This document shows positions 7,758-16,696 of a DNA stretch of 64,000 nucleotides, one piece after another (position 1 is the first letter of the stretch; the number at the start of each line of letters is the position of its first letter). Origin of the DNA: Exiguobacterium sp. Helios (GTDB lineage Bacteria; Bacillota; Bacilli; Exiguobacteriales; Exiguobacteriaceae). The notes under the pieces were generated by a model, which saw only the letters and a program-made list of their open reading frames with translations, searched no databases and was not told the DNA's origin. A program made the translations under genes and the position numbers. Where the stretch lies: positions 62,001 through 126,000 of the forward strand of contig NZ_CP053557.1 in NCBI RefSeq assembly GCF_014524545.1, given 5' to 3'.

Positions 7758-8882
7758 ATGATCATCGGAGTATTAAAGGAAATTAAAAACAATGAAAATC
7801 GTGTCGCGTTAACGCCTGCTGGGGTAGCGGCTTTAACGGGTCAAGGACATACGGTCATCGTCGAAACAACTGCTGGTATGGGGAGCGGCTTTACAAACGA
7901 AGAATACACGCAAGCAGGGGCACAAATCATCGAGACAGCGGCTGAAGTTTGGGCTACTGCCGAGCTGGCATTGAAAGTTAAGGAACCGGTTGCTTCGGAA
8001 TATCAATACTTCCGTCCGGAACTCACATTGTTCACATACCTTCATCTGGCTGCAGAACCTGAGTTGACACGTGCACTCGTCGATTCAAAAATTACAGCAA
8101 TCGCATACGAAACGGTCGAAAAAAACCGGACGTTACCACTCTTAACACCGATGAGCGAAGTGGCCGGTCGGATGGCGTCACAAATCGGTGCTCAGTTTCT
8201 TGAAAAACCGCACGGTGGTATGGGCATCCTGCTTGCAGGTGTTCCTGGTGTCCGTCGCGGTAAAGTAACGGTCATCGGCGGTGGAGTCGTTGGAACAAAC
8301 GCAGCAAAACTTGCCGTTGGTCTCGGTGCAGATGTCACCATCATCGATGTCAGTCCGGAACGTCTCCGTCAACTCGATGACATTTTCGGTAATTCAATCA
8401 ACACGCTGATTTCAAATCCGTATACGATTGCAGAAGCTGTCGCTGAAAGCGATCTTGTTGTCGGTGCCGTCTTGATTCCTGGAGCAAAGGCGCCGAAACT
8501 CGTCACAGCTGAAATGGTCGAACGCATGAAACCGGGTTCTGTCATCGTTGACGTTGCGATTGACCAAGGCGGAATCTTCGAAACAGTTGACCGGATTTCG
8601 ACACACGATGATCCGACGTATGAAAAGTTCGGTGTTGTTCACTACGCTGTCGCTAACATGCCGGGTGCGGTTCCACGCACATCAACACTCGCTTTGACGA
8701 ATGCAACGCTTCCTTATGTATTGGAACTCGCAAACAAAGGAACACACCGTGCACTCGCCGAAAACGTCTCGCTTGAAAAAGGTCTGAATGTCGCGCAAGG
8801 ATTTGTCACGTACGAAGCTGTCGCCCGCGATCTCGGATATACGTACAAATCGGTTGAAGACGTTCTTCACTTACACGCTTAA
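7758..8882 (+). CDS. ald: Alanine dehydrogenase
   Basis: A 374-residue enzyme, full family length. It catalyses the NAD-dependent oxidative deamination of L-alanine to pyruvate and ammonia, allowing alanine use as carbon and nitrogen source. [20 protein letters not shown] is the conserved N terminus. ALKVKEP and YLHLAAE place the catalytic lysine near residue 75 and histidine near residue 96. [15 protein letters not shown] (about 168-182) is the Rossmann NAD-binding loop. AAAGGGG precedes the ATG. The regulator gene adeR lies directly upstream. Confidence 0.97.
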   Translation: MIIGVLKEIKNNENRVALTPAGVAALTGQGHTVIVETTAGMGSGFTNEEYTQAGAQIIETAAEVWATAELALKVKEPVASEYQYFRPELTLFTYLHLAAEPELTRALVDSKITAIAYETVEKNRTLPLLTPMSEVAGRMASQIGAQFLEKPHGGMGILLAGVPGVRRGKVTVIGGGVVGTNAAKLAVGLGADVTIIDVSPERLRQLDDIFGNSINTLISNPYTIAEAVAESDLVVGAVLIPGAKAPKLVTAEMVERMKPGSVIVDVAIDQGGIFETVDRISTHDDPTYEKFGVVHYAVANMPGAVPRTSTLALTNATLPYVLELANKGTHRALAENVSLEKGLNVAQGFVTYEAVARDLGYTYKSVEDVLHLHA

Positions 8883-8901
8883 GTCCATTCTATATGACCG
8901 G

Positions 8902-8934
8902 AAACAGTCCGTTGCTCCGTGCAACGGACTGTTT
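8902..8934 (+). terminator. Intrinsic terminator of ald
   Basis: A perfect 14-bp stem AAACAGTCCGTTGC/GCAACGGACTGTTT with a 5-nt loop follows the ald stop, ending in TTTCTTGTCTT. Confidence 0.9.
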
Positions 8935-8990
8935 CTTGTCTTCCATTTCCCTTATGATGAACACATAACACGATATAAGGTGGTTTTAAC

Positions 8991-9854
8991 ATGGTACATA
9001 CGCTACACGCACAATCAAACGAGATCACGATTCCATTTGCGGAAGTCGATTTGTTACATCATTTAACAGTTGAATTCGAACCAACGCTGTTTCAGCAAAA
9101 AATTGAGCGACTTCGGCAGCTAGCACCGAACCATCCCCTCCCAGGAATTGCAGAAGCCTATGCGTTGTTTCATGAGCAAAATTTTTCAGCTGCCCGTCGG
9201 CAACTGGAGCAGACACGTGCTAAAACCGGCGATCATGTCCGGGCTCACTTGCTGCTCGGCTTGATGAGTGAAGTCGAACAATTTCAACACGAAGCGGAAC
9301 AGCATTTTTTGGCCGCTTTGTCGCTTTTTCCGGATGAACCGAGTGTCCACCGGCATTTGGCCGTCCATTATTATGACCGGGAATTTTATGGTGAGGCCGC
9401 TTCCCATGCTCTTCAGTACTTAAAAAAGATTGGTCCTGGCGGAGAAGGTACCTTGATGACCATCGATATGATGCAAGCCATGCCGGGTCATGACGACTAT
9501 GTGCTCGAATCCTTGTATGCGATGCTGCTCGAGATTCCGGATCACCGTCACGATATGATGTTCCATGCAATCGCTGCCAACAATGCGGAAATGCGTTATG
9601 ACCTGTTCTGTAAGACACTGGACGGCGAACCGGATGAAGACACCGTCTTCCAGCTCGATTCCATGCTTTCCTTGATGATTGAACACAGCATGTGGGCAGC
9701 CGTTTATGATCAATCAGAGGAACGGATGTATCAGACTGTTTTCAAGACCATCTGCCGCGATTTGACGTATCGCCATGCTGGAATCCGGTCCATTCCGCTC
9801 TACCTGTCGATCCGGAGCCGTTATTTCGTCCGTCGTCTGTTGCACCGTCCGTAA
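8991..9854 (+). CDS. Tetratricopeptide-repeat protein of unknown function
   Basis: A 287-residue soluble protein. From about residue 30 to 160 it shows TPR-like helical pairs, for example PLPGIAEAYALFHEQNFSAARRQL, HLLLGLMSEVEQFQHEAEQHF and VHRHLAVHYYDREFYGEAASHA. The C-terminal half is helical without a recognisable domain. There is no signal peptide or membrane segment, so it is probably a cytosolic scaffold or adaptor. AAGGTGG precedes the ATG. Its stop is only 1 bp from the end of the convergent membrane-kinase gene, with no terminator visible between them. Confidence 0.75.
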   Translation: MVHTLHAQSNEITIPFAEVDLLHHLTVEFEPTLFQQKIERLRQLAPNHPLPGIAEAYALFHEQNFSAARRQLEQTRAKTGDHVRAHLLLGLMSEVEQFQHEAEQHFLAALSLFPDEPSVHRHLAVHYYDREFYGEAASHALQYLKKIGPGGEGTLMTIDMMQAMPGHDDYVLESLYAMLLEIPDHRHDMMFHAIAANNAEMRYDLFCKTLDGEPDEDTVFQLDSMLSLMIEHSMWAAVYDQSEERMYQTVFKTICRDLTYRHAGIRSIPLYLSIRSRYFVRRLLHRP

Positions 9855-9855
9855 T

Positions 9856-10503
9856 TTACAAGGCAAAGGCGACAAGAGCTCCGATCGTCAGCGGAATCAA
9901 CAGGTTATCGGTATCCCGGTAAGAGACCGCTTCAATCAAGGCCGCAATGTTGGCCAGTAAAAAACCGTAACTGACGGCAAGCCAAGCCGGTTCTTCATAC
10001 AATAGGAAGGTCACTGTCAACACGAGAAACGAGGCGAGAAACATCGCGATGCTACCTTCGAACGAACGACGGATTTTTCCGCGGGTGTAGAATGTTTTCC
10101 CAAAGCGCTTTCCGACGAGGGCGGCTAATCCGTCTCCCCAGGCAAGGACCATACTTCCTGCGACAAGCGCCATCGGTTCCTGTTCGAAAAAGAACAGAAC
10201 CAGCAGGGCCAAGGCCATCGGGTAATACACTGTTCCATACGAAACCCGTTCCACCTGATTCATCCGCCCGGTCCCTCGTTTCAATGTAATCCAATTGATC
10301 AGTGTGAAAAAAAGCAGCGGTGTGATGGCGACATACCAATGCTCCATCCAAGCGAGGGCTAAAAACACCCAGTGCCCGACCGCGATATGAATCCACTTCC
10401 GTATCGTCTCGGGTTGCATCTGCAATTTTTTTCCCGTCCATTCGAGAAGGGCTAAGACGATTCCAACGATGACGATTGTTCCGACTGCAGCAATCCACTC
10501 CAT
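9856..10503 (-). CDS. Polyprenol/phytol kinase-like integral membrane protein (CTP-transferase superfamily)
   Basis: A 215-residue protein with about six or seven transmembrane helices. RKWIHIAVGHWVFLAL, AWGDGLAALVGKRFGK and RRSFEGSIAMFLASF are the conserved blocks of the dolichol kinase/phytol kinase/CdsA-like superfamily. Such proteins use CTP to phosphorylate isoprenoid alcohols or to activate phosphatidate. The short form in Gram-positive bacteria is not well characterised, and the substrate is unknown. AAAGGGGG precedes the ATG at 10503. Confidence 0.75.
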   Translation of the reverse strand: MEWIAAVGTIVIVGIVLALLEWTGKKLQMQPETIRKWIHIAVGHWVFLALAWMEHWYVAITPLLFFTLINWITLKRGTGRMNQVERVSYGTVYYPMALALLVLFFFEQEPMALVAGSMVLAWGDGLAALVGKRFGKTFYTRGKIRRSFEGSIAMFLASFLVLTVTFLLYEEPAWLAVSYGFLLANIAALIEAVSYRDTDNLLIPLTIGALVAFAL

Positions 10504-10618
10504 ACGAATCCCCCTTTTTTGATAGTTTCATTGTACTTCGTTCAATTGGCGTTTGCTCTTTCGAACCTTCATTTGTTAACATAAGGTCAAATGACGTTCT
10601 AGAGAGGAAGTATTCTGC

Positions 10619-11239
10619 ATGTATGATGCTCAAGCAGTACAAACGTTATCCAGTTGCCTGCTTCGTTTGAAAGAAGGCAAAGGAATCGGGACACTTGTGT
10701 CAGAAGATGAAGCCGATCTGCCGAAAGTAATGACCCGTCTCAAACAGTTCGATCCTTCCAAAAACGGTTTATCCATTAATGAAATCGTTCACCTTGCCAA
10801 TGCATTGATCGGGGAACATATGTCGGCAACGACGATTCAAAATTGGACGAAGCGCGAAGTCCGTGACATCATCGGCGTTCCGCACCGGGGTAAGAAGTAT
10901 TCCATTAACCAGGCTGCCATCATTTACTTACTGGATGATTTAAAGCATTTGTTTTCACTGGAGGAAACACGTGAATTATTGACGATTGTCTTCAAAAATC
11001 CAAACATTGATGAAGATGATTTAATCAGTCCGCTTGACTTCTATCTTGTGTATACACAACATGCGGAAACAAGCGGTCCGATCGAGTTGACGGAAAAACG
11101 CTTGAGACGGTCCTTAGAGCGCATCAACGCCTACCGCCCTGAAACTGTCCACGTTCTCCAACTGTGCCTCTATGCGCGCCGTATATCGCATCTGACGCAC
11201 GAAGCGAAGCAACGTCTTCAACATGTCTTACAAACTTAA
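10619..11239 (+). CDS. DUF1836 domain protein, probable HTH regulator
   Basis: A 206-residue protein. The centre (about residues 70-130) reads MSATTIQNWTKREV followed by GKKYSINQAAIIYLLDDLK, the DUF1836 signature, which resembles a MerR-like helix-turn-helix. The LSLEETRELLTIVFKNP-type helix and DDLISPLDFY segment complete the domain. Members are considered DNA-binding regulators, but targets are unknown. It starts at an ATG preceded by AGAGAGG. No neighbour obviously depends on it. Confidence 0.78.
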   Translation: MYDAQAVQTLSSCLLRLKEGKGIGTLVSEDEADLPKVMTRLKQFDPSKNGLSINEIVHLANALIGEHMSATTIQNWTKREVRDIIGVPHRGKKYSINQAAIIYLLDDLKHLFSLEETRELLTIVFKNPNIDEDDLISPLDFYLVYTQHAETSGPIELTEKRLRRSLERINAYRPETVHVLQLCLYARRISHLTHEAKQRLQHVLQT

Positions 11240-11241
11240 TA

Positions 11242-11284
11242 AAAAAAGATGTCCGGTCATCATCGATGGCCGGACATCTTTTTT
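11242..11284. terminator. Bidirectional intrinsic terminator
   Basis: A perfect 15-bp stem AAAAAAGATGTCCGG/CCGGACATCTTTTTT lies between the convergent DUF1836 and LURP-one-like genes, with A-run and T-run on both sides. Confidence 0.9.
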
Positions 11285-11287
11285 ATT

Positions 11288-11764
11288 TTAGACTGCTGTA
11301 AGTGACTTGTAGTTGACGTTATTCGTCAGGCTCTTTAGAACCGAGAGTAATTCGTACATCGAAAGCTTATCCGCATCTTTGACGAGACGGTATTCATCGC
11401 CGTCTTGCAGCAATTCTGCGACGACTTCTCCCGCTGAACTCCGTACTGAGAATTTTCCTTTTGTCAGGTCGAAGGAAATGGTGTACGTACCTCGTTCGTA
11501 AACGTTGTACTCACATTTCTTCGAGAAGAGTGAAAATTTCTCACGCATTTGACCTACTTCTTGACCATCGTGGTTCATCACGACCCATTTCTTGCATGTC
11601 GGGATGAACTTACCAAACGCTACCCCTCTACCTTCACCATTCATTACTTGGACACGACCGGTTTCGTCGTGTTGAACTGCACCAATCATTTGGTGCGATT
11701 CATCATAAATCGCGGCATGACCTTGCGAAAAAACGCAACCCTGCACATAGACAACTTTGCGCAA
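11288..11764 (-). CDS. LURP-one/tubby C-terminal-like protein (YxjI type)
   Basis: About 158 residues, predicted to be almost all beta strand. Features such as YVQGCVFSQGHAAIYDE, GQEVGQMREKFSLFSKKCEYNVYERG and AGEVVAELLQDGDEYRL recall the LURP-one-related/tubby-like barrel of the YxjI group, although the match is by eye and moderate. Function is unknown; the fold binds membranes or lipids in some relatives. An in-frame GTG exists at 11782, but the ribosome site AGAGGAG lies inside that extension, so the TTG at 11764 is the likely start. Confidence 0.55.
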   Translation of the reverse strand: MRKVVYVQGCVFSQGHAAIYDESHQMIGAVQHDETGRVQVMNGEGRGVAFGKFIPTCKKWVVMNHDGQEVGQMREKFSLFSKKCEYNVYERGTYTISFDLTKGKFSVRSSAGEVVAELLQDGDEYRLVKDADKLSMYELLSVLKSLTNNVNYKSLTAV

Positions 11765-11860
11765 CAGAAATTCTCCTCTCACTGCTAAAAAGTGCTGGTA
11801 TTTCGTCCCCAGTATATTTAGACATTCCGTATAATTTTGATTTTCTTTATCTGACTGATA

Positions 11861-11874
11861 TTTCGTTAACGAAA
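11861..11874. promoter_or_regulatory. 14-bp perfect palindrome, possible operator
   Basis: TTTCGTTAACGAAA is fully self-complementary and sits about 100 bp upstream of the LURP-one-like start codon, in an AT-rich intergenic stretch. A second inverted repeat TTGTCGA/TCGACAA (11914-11920 and 11928-11934) lies just after the Mrr gene. The binding protein, if any, is unknown. Confidence 0.35.
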
Positions 11875-11936
11875 ATGATTATTGCACCGTTTGAACAAAT
11901 TGACAACCCCCTTTTGTCGACAATCATTCGACAACA

Positions 11937-12461
11937 TTAGCGAAAGCCAATTTCATGAGCAAATTCCAGTAATTCGTTCCGATCAATCAACCGAACCCGA
12001 TTCGGTTCTGCCAGACGATAAGCGGCTTCCGTGTAGGTCGAGTTCGTCACGACCCATCCTTCATCCATGCCGTAAAACGGGACGGCAGCTGCCACTTGTT
12101 GAACGGCTTCGAGTCCTACGACTGAACCATACCGTTTCGCTTGAATCGCAATCCTATACCCTTGTGCGTCTTCAATCAATAAATCTGCTCCGAAATCACG
12201 TGAGGCCGGTGTCAACTCGACACGATACCCGGCTCTTTCAAAAAGCTCGACCAACCATTCCTCAAACTCTCGTCCTTCCATCCGGTCCAGTCGATTTGCT
12301 AATGATGGAGTCAGGAAGGAAAGGATCAAAAAGAGTGTACACCCTACTATACTGACAATCAAGATTAAAGGTTCCCAAGAACTCGAAAAAAAATAAGCAG
12401 CGGCTCCTCCGCTCACTGCGAATAAGAAGGCAATCATTCTTCGTTTTGTTTGTTTTTGCAT
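11937..12461 (-). CDS. Membrane-anchored Mrr-type restriction endonuclease-fold protein
   Basis: A 174-residue protein. Two adjacent transmembrane helices occupy about residues 9-50. The rest is an Mrr_cat nuclease fold: GREFEEWLVELFERAGY, then the catalytic pattern DFGADLLI ... IAIQAKRY (D-x(n)-Q-x-K), then VVTNSTYTEAA and RVRLIDRNELLEF. Catalytic residues are all present. Members cut modified or foreign DNA, but the small two-helix form of Bacillales has no established role. GGGTGG precedes the ATG. No methylase or other restriction gene is nearby. Confidence 0.82.
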   Translation of the reverse strand: MQKQTKRRMIAFLFAVSGGAAAYFFSSSWEPLILIVSIVGCTLFLILSFLTPSLANRLDRMEGREFEEWLVELFERAGYRVELTPASRDFGADLLIEDAQGYRIAIQAKRYGSVVGLEAVQQVAAAVPFYGMDEGWVVTNSTYTEAAYRLAEPNRVRLIDRNELLEFAHEIGFR

Positions 12462-12664
12462 CGTGCTGTTTCCACCCTTCTGATTCTATGTGATACCCTC
12501 TTTAATCATGATTGTTCTCTGAATTCATCATACTAAATTCAAGCTTCTCTTGCGCAGGTGATAGGAACGACGTCATCAGACGGAGAATATATAGAGAATA
12601 CGTCACCCTGCTGACTTTTTTACACACATCCGTTTATCGTTCATTCCTTTTAAGGAGGTAGCTC

Positions 12665-14809
12665 ATGGCAGAACATTCATCTCCTTCTTTCAGCAGAGTC
12701 ATTCATGCAACGTTGCGTGCTCTCGAAGAGCCTGTTGTACTAGTGGATCGATTCGGTATCATCGACTTTGCGAATCCTGCATTTCATCAACAGTTCCGGC
12801 TGTCATCAGCTGATACATCGCTTTCTTCATTCTTTTTATTAGAAGACACACTTTTTCCGATTTCAACTCGGGTTCAGATCGTTTCTCTTCCTTACACGTT
12901 GACGATTTCCCCAGTCGAACAAACGGATTTCTTTTTAGTGACAATCCAGTCTCTTGATCTCCATCAATTATTGGATTCCACCATCGATGCCGCTGTTCTC
13001 GTGACGGATCCAAATTTCCGTATCACAGCCATTAACGAAACAGCCGGGACGATGTTCGGTGTCGATCCGGCCGCACTGCCTCAGGAGATGACACCAATCT
13101 CGATCCACGATCCGGAAGAATTCCAGCTCCGGAAACAACATCTGGAACAGTTGAATCTAAAAAACCTGTCCGATGAAGATATCCTTCTATTGCACGGACG
13201 GGGTACAGAAAACGACTGGACGTATCATCGAACAGACGGTTCCCGGTTTTATGGCCGCTTATACATGACAAGTCTCAAAAATGGCGGTTTCTTCTTATTC
13301 ATTACAGACATCAGTTCTCAAAAACAAGTCGAGCTGCATCTCGCAAAAAGTGAACGGCGATTCCGTCTGATTGCCGAATCGGTTCTTGAAGCCGTCATCT
13401 TTCATAATGATGGCGTCATTCTCGATGCTAACCGGGCAGCGGAAATCATTTTCCGGACCCGACTCGAACTGATAAAAGGACAACAGATTCTTGATTTTGT
13501 CCAACCTGAGTTTCAGGAATCCGTCATTCGCCGAATCACGAATCATTATGAAGAACCTTATGAAGTCATCGGACGGCGGGCAGACGGCACTTCTGTCGAA
13601 ATTGAAGTGTTTCCCCGCGAAATCACATATGAAAAAAACCGGATGCGCGTCGCTGTCGTGCGCGACATCACCGAACAAAAGAAAATCGAAAAGATGTTGG
13701 AGCGTGAAAAAAATGCCATCATGCGTCAACGTGATATTACGCAATCGATTCTTCAAGCTTCCAATGAAGGCTTTTTACTGACCGGGGAAGATGGCAGTTT
13801 CACCTACATGAACGTTAAAGCACGTAAACTGCTGGATGTTCCTGGTATCGCACCAAGTAAAATCCAGGAGCGGATCAGTATGATTCCGAATCTCGATTTA
13901 GCAACACGTTACGCCATGTTGCAGCAAGTCGAGGAATTACTGGCAGGGAAACATTCCGAAATCTCCTTCCGCTTCACGCTGCAGCAACCCGATGAATCCA
14001 GTCATCACTACTTTGAATTTTATGCGACCTCGATCAAAAAAGAACGCAGTCGTTTTTCTCGTCACGGCTTTTTATTCGTATTCCGTGACCGGACGGAAGA
14101 ACAAAAAATGAATCACGTCAAAGATGAATTGATCAGCACCGTCTCCCATGAATTGCGGACGCCGCTCTCATCCATCCTTGGTTTCATGGAACTGTTGCGT
14201 TACCGGCAACCTACACCTGAAAAAACGACCCGGTATGTTGAAATCGTTCATGAGGAAGCAAAACGGCTAACCAATCTTCTTAATGATTTTTTAGATATCC
14301 AGCGAATGGAAGGTGGCAAACAAGACTATGTCTTCAAACCATTTTCGTTACGCCAATTGTTAGCAGAAACGATTGAAACCTGTGGTGAAACAGCAGAGAC
14401 ACATACGATTCATGCCACGATGGATGATGATCCGATTGTCATTTTTGCTGATGAAGACAAAGTTAAACAGGTCATCATCAATCTGTTATCCAATGCAATC
14501 AAATATTCACCTGCCGCTGATCATATTGATGTTCGCTTGGAAAAAGCAGCAGATCAAGCCATCTTGAGCGTGACCGATTACGGGCTTGGTATTCCATCTA
14601 CCGCTTTTGATAAACTGTTTACAAAATTTTATCGTGTTGACAATTCCGCTGTCCGAAAAATCGGTGGAACCGGTTTAGGGCTCGCCATCTGTAAGGAAAT
14701 CATAGAATCCCATGGAGGCGCTATCTCCGTCGAATCAGAATTAAATCAAGGATCAACGTTCACGATTGTATTAGAAATTGATCCACGAAAGGATTTTGAA
14801 AAAAAATGA
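12665..14809 (+). CDS. Soluble multi-PAS sensor histidine kinase without a cognate regulator nearby
   Basis: A 714-residue kinase with no transmembrane segment or signal peptide. PAS-like modules lie at about residues 15-95, 105-220, 230-342 and 358-480; the third is the clearest (RRFRLIAESVLEAVIF ... VVRDITEQKK). HisKA begins near 485 with the phosphoacceptor H495 in SHELRTPLSS. The ATPase domain has NLLSNAIKYSP (N-box, about 606-616), DYGLGIP and GGTGLGLAI. It should sense a cytosolic signal. AAGGAGG precedes the ATG. Its stop overlaps the next start by 4 bp, coupling it to two SDR genes rather than to a response regulator. Confidence 0.92.
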   Translation: MAEHSSPSFSRVIHATLRALEEPVVLVDRFGIIDFANPAFHQQFRLSSADTSLSSFFLLEDTLFPISTRVQIVSLPYTLTISPVEQTDFFLVTIQSLDLHQLLDSTIDAAVLVTDPNFRITAINETAGTMFGVDPAALPQEMTPISIHDPEEFQLRKQHLEQLNLKNLSDEDILLLHGRGTENDWTYHRTDGSRFYGRLYMTSLKNGGFFLFITDISSQKQVELHLAKSERRFRLIAESVLEAVIFHNDGVILDANRAAEIIFRTRLELIKGQQILDFVQPEFQESVIRRITNHYEEPYEVIGRRADGTSVEIEVFPREITYEKNRMRVAVVRDITEQKKIEKMLEREKNAIMRQRDITQSILQASNEGFLLTGEDGSFTYMNVKARKLLDVPGIAPSKIQERISMIPNLDLATRYAMLQQVEELLAGKHSEISFRFTLQQPDESSHHYFEFYATSIKKERSRFSRHGFLFVFRDRTEEQKMNHVKDELISTVSHELRTPLSSILGFMELLRYRQPTPEKTTRYVEIVHEEAKRLTNLLNDFLDIQRMEGGKQDYVFKPFSLRQLLAETIETCGETAETHTIHATMDDDPIVIFADEDKVKQVIINLLSNAIKYSPAADHIDVRLEKAADQAILSVTDYGLGIPSTAFDKLFTKFYRVDNSAVRKIGGTGLGLAICKEIIESHGGAISVESELNQGSTFTIVLEIDPRKDFEKK

Positions 14810-15891
14810 ACCGAACCTATCTGATGACAGGATTTCCGGGCTTTTTGGCAACGAAGCTGATCGAACGTTTGGCTCTTGTTCCTGAGCAAATTGACTGCTT
14901 TTATCTGTTGCATCTTAAACATGAACACGCGAGTGCCGTTTCGCAAAAAGAACAGCTTTTGCGGACGACTCCGCTCAAGGAAGAACAGTTAATTTTGATT
15001 GAAGGCGACATTACAAAAGAAGGGCTGGGTTTGCCTGGGTCAATCCGGCAGGAGGTGGCCGGTCGCGTCACCCATCTCTTCCACCTCGCTGCTCTGTATG
15101 ACTTAGCGACTTCTTACGATGCTGCTTTTCGGATTAACGTCACGGGCACTTCTCATGTGACACGTCTTGCCCATACCTTCGTTCACTTGGAGCGTTATGT
15201 TTACTTCAGTACCGCATACGTTTCCGGTCTTCGAACCGGAACGATCTCTGAAAATGAGTTATTGCATCAGGCAGACTTTAAAAATGCCTATGAAGAAACG
15301 AAATACATGGCAGAAGTACGGTTCCGCGAAGAAGTTGGAGCGTTACCCTATACGATCATCCGTCCCGGAATCGTGGTCGGACATTCCAAGACTGGTGAAA
15401 CACCTAAGTGGGATGGTGTCTATTTCGTTCTAAATGCGCTACGGTTTTTGAGCCCTTTTGCCCCGTTGCCTTATGCCGGACGAGCGAACGCACTCATCAA
15501 CCTCGTTCCGTATGATTATGTCGTCAATGCGACGACATATCTCAGTCATGCACCGGCCGGCATCCGGACGACCTATCACTTGACCGATCCGTTCCCGCAT
15601 GGTGCCCGCGCCATTTACGAGATGTTACATGTCGTCTATTACGGGTCCTATCCACGCGGGGTCGTCCCGTTTCGTCTCGTCACATCACTGCTGACACCAC
15701 GCGTCGCTAAACGCTTACAGATGCAGCGACAGACGCTTGATTACTTCGTGCATCCGGCCCGGTATGATATGAGTAACACATTGCGTGATTTGGACGGGAC
15801 CGGTATCATCTGCCCGGATTTAGCGGAACTGATTCCCCGCCTTGTCGCCTATTACAAAACAAAACATCCACAGACGGGAGAACTAATATGA
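14806..15891 (+). CDS. SDR-family NAD(P)-dependent protein (extended SDR, fatty-acyl reductase/male-sterility-like)
   Basis: A 361-residue extended SDR. TGFPGFLA (residues 8-15) is the dinucleotide loop, in the TGxxGxxG style of the NAD_binding_4 group. THLFHLAALYDL, FSTAYVSG and YEETKYMAE give the S-Y-K triad (Y162, K166). VRPGIVVGHS follows. The family reduces or epimerises lipid or sugar-linked substrates; the NAD_binding_4 resemblance points to an acyl or polyketide-like substrate, but this is inference. It is translationally coupled by ATGA to the kinase upstream and to the SDR downstream. Confidence 0.85.
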   Translation: MNRTYLMTGFPGFLATKLIERLALVPEQIDCFYLLHLKHEHASAVSQKEQLLRTTPLKEEQLILIEGDITKEGLGLPGSIRQEVAGRVTHLFHLAALYDLATSYDAAFRINVTGTSHVTRLAHTFVHLERYVYFSTAYVSGLRTGTISENELLHQADFKNAYEETKYMAEVRFREEVGALPYTIIRPGIVVGHSKTGETPKWDGVYFVLNALRFLSPFAPLPYAGRANALINLVPYDYVVNATTYLSHAPAGIRTTYHLTDPFPHGARAIYEMLHVVYYGSYPRGVVPFRLVTSLLTPRVAKRLQMQRQTLDYFVHPARYDMSNTLRDLDGTGIICPDLAELIPRLVAYYKTKHPQTGELI

Positions 15892-16631
15892 ATGTTTTAA
15901 TAACGGGCGTGAACGGAACGGTCGCTCCTGTCCTCGCGGACGTCTTCCGTTCCCATCACTACGAGATCACCGCATGGGATCGGTCTGTCGTCTCAACGAC
16001 TGATCCTGCCGTCATGGAAGCGTTCATCGATCGTGTCCAACCCGATTTGTTGCTCCATATCGGGATGGGTTCATCCGAATTTGCCGAAACGCTTGCGCGT
16101 CTGTCGTTTGAACGAAACATTCCGTTTCTTTTTACAAGTACGGCTTCCGTCTATTCCGACAATCAAAAAGGACCTCATGATCCTGCGGTCGTGCCGGCAG
16201 CAACGGATGAATACGGTGTATACAAACGAACGTGCGAACGTCTGATCCAAGCGGTCAATCCCGATGCGTACATCGTCCGGATCGGTTGGCAGATCGGGCA
16301 AGCAGCCGGCTCCAATAATATGATTGATTATTTGGAACGCCACGCTATTGCAGGTCCGATTCCCGCCAGCACAGAGTGGTATCCTTCCTGTGCTTTTTTA
16401 GAGGATACGGCACAGACGCTTTACACGATTATCACGACGTATACACCCGGTCTTTATCTGGCAAACGGGAATTCAAGTCATTCATTTTTTGACATCGTGA
16501 CAGCTTTGAACATCCTGCATGGGTCGAAGTGGCAGATTACCGAAGATAACCGTATGACGCGCGATGATCGGATGACCGATTCACGGGTTGTTATCCGACC
16601 GATTTCAAAGCGTCTCTCCTTTTTCCAATAA
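15888..16631 (+). CDS. SDR-family protein, RmlD-like sugar nucleotide reductase type
   Basis: A 247-residue short extended SDR. MNVLITGVNGTVAPVLADVF is the nucleotide-binding start; FLFTSTASVYS and YGVYKRTCERLI supply the S/T-Y109-K113 active site. The order and length resemble RmlD (dTDP-4-dehydrorhamnose reductase) relatives, but no other dTDP-sugar gene is present, so the substrate is open. It is the third gene of the kinase-SDR-SDR unit, overlapping the second by 4 bp, and a bidirectional terminator follows. Confidence 0.82.
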   Translation: MNVLITGVNGTVAPVLADVFRSHHYEITAWDRSVVSTTDPAVMEAFIDRVQPDLLLHIGMGSSEFAETLARLSFERNIPFLFTSTASVYSDNQKGPHDPAVVPAATDEYGVYKRTCERLIQAVNPDAYIVRIGWQIGQAAGSNNMIDYLERHAIAGPIPASTEWYPSCAFLEDTAQTLYTIITTYTPGLYLANGNSSHSFFDIVTALNILHGSKWQITEDNRMTRDDRMTDSRVVIRPISKRLSFFQ

Positions 16632-16678
16632 AAAAAGTGTCGTCCACCCTATCAAACATGGGCCAGACGACACTTTTT
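16632..16678. terminator. Bidirectional intrinsic terminator
   Basis: A 13-bp stem AAAAAGTGTCGTC/GACGACACTTTTT (16632-16644 and 16666-16678) with inner CCC/GGG pairing lies between the SDR operon and the convergent potassium transporter gene. Confidence 0.9.
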
Positions 16679-16696
16679 CAGGTTGTTCCCGGAACA

